A DNA stretch of 13,168 nt, taken from contig CAKVEY010000028.1 of assembly GCA_934746185.1 (NCBI GenBank), positions 1 through 13,168 of the forward strand. The letters are read 5' to 3'. The position numbers and the translations under genes are program-made. Shown one piece after another: positions 11,814 to 13,168 of this stretch (positions are counted from its first letter, which is position 1; every line of letters begins with the position of its first letter). Below the pieces are notes generated by a model. The model saw only the letters and a list, made by a program, of their open reading frames with translations, was not told the origin of the DNA and searched no databases. Origin of the DNA: an uncultured Clostridia bacterium (GTDB lineage Bacteria; Bacillota; Clostridia; Christensenellales; UBA1242).

Positions 11814-13012
11814 GTGATATTTACAAAAGAACTGGAATAATAACTTCTTTAATAATACTTATTTTAGGTTTGTTTTCGTTTGTATATGTATGGCGAGAAC
11901 TTAATATAAAAAATGCAATTATAGGTTATTTCTATACTGAACCTGAGATTGTTCAAATAAATGATTTTGAATATGACATCACTGCCCTGTTATTTACTAA
12001 TTCTGGCGCAAACGAAAACGAGTATTTTGCAACAGCAAACGCCAAACCTGTAAGCAATTTTGACAGAACAAAAAAATACACAGTTACTATTAATAATATT
12101 CAAGCAAATCGAGTTTACGGCGATTATTCATATATAAATGCTAATTTTACAAACACTTTTATTTCTACACAAGACAAAGAGTTATTAACTGACACATTAA
12201 ATATCAAAATCAACTTCTATACAGAAGGTACTAAAATTGTTTTTACCACACAAAATGGCGAGCAAGCAATTAGTTTGTGGACTAGTTACATTGCTAAAAA
12301 TGGTTTTATTTTAAAAATAATCGAAGATAATTACACTCCTTCAATAGAAGTTACAGCCCCTTTTGAGCCAGATAACAATGTTTTAATTCATTACTACCTA
12401 AATGGTGATAGTTATAAATTAATATCTTATAATAATTTAACCGATAATTTATACTCACCTGAAATTAAAAATGATGAAATTTTTACAGGTTGGGGTTTAA
12501 CCGAAATGGAACAAACAGATGTATCATATAAAATTGAAGATATAACAAATTTAAGTCAATTAGATTTTTCAAATAACAAATGTATAAATGTCTATGGCTA
12601 TATTATTAAAAATCATACTTTTACTATAAATTATATTAATAACACTGGCGAAAATTTAAATATAAAATTTGCAAAAACATCAACAATTATAAACCAAACG
12701 AATAATACAGCAAAAATAGAAATTAAAGAAGTTTTATATCAAACCACATTAAACAAAGGCTCAGGAGAATTAATTATCGATAAAGATAAAGTCGGCTCAC
12801 TTGCCACATTTACTGATATATTGATTGATTTTAATAATCCACGACGAGTTTTTGGAAATATGACAGAATATGATAAAAATACAAAAAGTATAACTTCACG
12901 AGAATGGCAAGATTGGAAATATGAAATCAAAAACTTAACCCTGTATTGTAAAAAATCCTTTTTGGGAGTTGATACTTGCAGAGTTTTAAACATAGTAATT
13001 GAAAATAGGTAG
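11810..13012 (+). CDS. Large single-span protein with beta-rich extracytoplasmic domain, unknown
   Basis: A 400-residue protein with one membrane helix (about 9-28, GIITSLIILILGLFSFVYVW) preceded by KR, followed by a long Asn/Thr-rich ectodomain. Residues 189-230 (NNVLIHYYLNGDSYKLI ... PEIKNDEIFTGWGL) have the rhythm of a degenerate InlB B-repeat/Flg_new module, whose hallmark is a terminal GW; this is a family-level guess. The domain contains three cysteines (258, 380, 390). There is no cell-wall anchor at the C-terminus, so attachment is by the N-terminal helix only. GGAGGTGA lies in the end of the upstream gene, and ATG/TGA overlap. Layout matches the preceding protein, so the pair may form a surface complex. 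Confidence 0.78.
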   Translation: MSDIYKRTGIITSLIILILGLFSFVYVWRELNIKNAIIGYFYTEPEIVQINDFEYDITALLFTNSGANENEYFATANAKPVSNFDRTKKYTVTINNIQANRVYGDYSYINANFTNTFISTQDKELLTDTLNIKINFYTEGTKIVFTTQNGEQAISLWTSYIAKNGFILKIIEDNYTPSIEVTAPFEPDNNVLIHYYLNGDSYKLISYNNLTDNLYSPEIKNDEIFTGWGLTEMEQTDVSYKIEDITNLSQLDFSNNKCINVYGYIIKNHTFTINYINNTGENLNIKFAKTSTIINQTNNTAKIEIKEVLYQTTLNKGSGELIIDKDKVGSLATFTDILIDFNNPRRVFGNMTEYDKNTKSITSREWQDWKYEIKNLTLYCKKSFLGVDTCRVLNIVIENR

Positions 13013-13015
13013 CCT

Positions 13016-13168
13016 ATGATAAAGCCTAAAAAAAAGAAAAGCCGATTTATAAATTGGCTAAAAGGACTTTTTGTTAATCCAGATAAAAAGAAAAAACAAA
13101 AAATAGATTGGATTAAATGGCTTGCTCGAAGACACTACATAAACATTTTTATTTTAACGATTCTACTC
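13016..13168 (+). CDS. Basic membrane protein, partial (cut by window edge)
   Basis: Fifty-one codons are open to the end of the window, starting MIKPKKKKSRFINWLKGLF. The visible tail holds two similar basic-aromatic patches (FINWLKGLF and IDWIKWLARR) separated by KKKKQK, then the beginning of a membrane helix (YINIFILTILL). The ATG is four bases after the previous stop, with only a weak site (TAGGTAG) that includes the stop, so coupled translation is likely. A strongly basic cytoplasmic N-terminus before a membrane span occurs in many envelope and transport proteins; the remaining sequence is needed to tell which. Confidence 0.65.
   Translation, partial: MIKPKKKKSRFINWLKGLFVNPDKKKKQKIDWIKWLARRHYINIFILTILL

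Noticed and set aside
12739..12993. 84-residue minus-strand ORF
   Set aside because: Antisense shadow within the 400-residue protein gene; no ribosome binding site.

Overview
The window is strongly AT-rich with short intergenic gaps and clear AAGGAG-type ribosome binding sites. Promoters are sigma-A-like (TTGACA/TATAAT), TGA is used as a stop, and TGG encodes Trp. This fits a low-GC Firmicutes/Bacilli-like bacterium using the standard bacterial code, perhaps an uncultured gut or rumen lineage. I cannot name the species.

Left part (1 to about 5820), probably chromosomal backbone. A membrane protein gene (79-687, minus) and a small XRE regulator (765-962, plus) diverge from a compact promoter region with two matching operators. 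A large unusual isoleucyl-tRNA synthetase gene follows (993-4094, minus) with its own consensus promoter and no T-box leader. Next come four tightly packed small minus-strand genes (4192-5025), two of which are tandem paralogs, then a four-helix membrane protein (5230-5646). An intact tRNA-Asn(GTT) gene lies at 5823-5897.

Right part (5898 to past 13168), an integrated mobile element using the 3' end of tRNA-Asn as its attachment site. Next to the tRNA are a long terminator-like hairpin, a 12-bp tandem repeat resembling integrase arm sites, and a tyrosine-recombinase gene reading towards the tRNA. Behind it is a lysogeny-type control region: lipoprotein, XRE repressor, divergent promoters with an operator, and a second Cro-like XRE gene. 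Rightward from there runs one long cluster of small genes with overlapping or nearly touching ends, a structured leader region (9941-10120), a C4 zinc-binding protein, and then two large proteins with one N-terminal membrane anchor and a big extracytoplasmic domain. A very basic membrane protein is cut by the window edge. No capsid, tail, terminase, relaxase or VirB4/coupling ATPase is visible, so phage versus conjugative or mobilizable element cannot be decided. The second attachment site lies outside the window.

How the genes may work together (inference): the repressor/Cro pair sets the quiescent/active switch, the integrase handles excision and insertion at tRNA-Asn, the lipoprotein could be an exclusion factor made in the quiescent state, and the rightward operon makes an envelope-anchored apparatus of unknown type.

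Three small coding regions are added that are too short for ordinary ORF calling (4659-4820, 9431-9559 and the edge fragment at 13016), and several starts are moved to positions with a real ribosome binding site.
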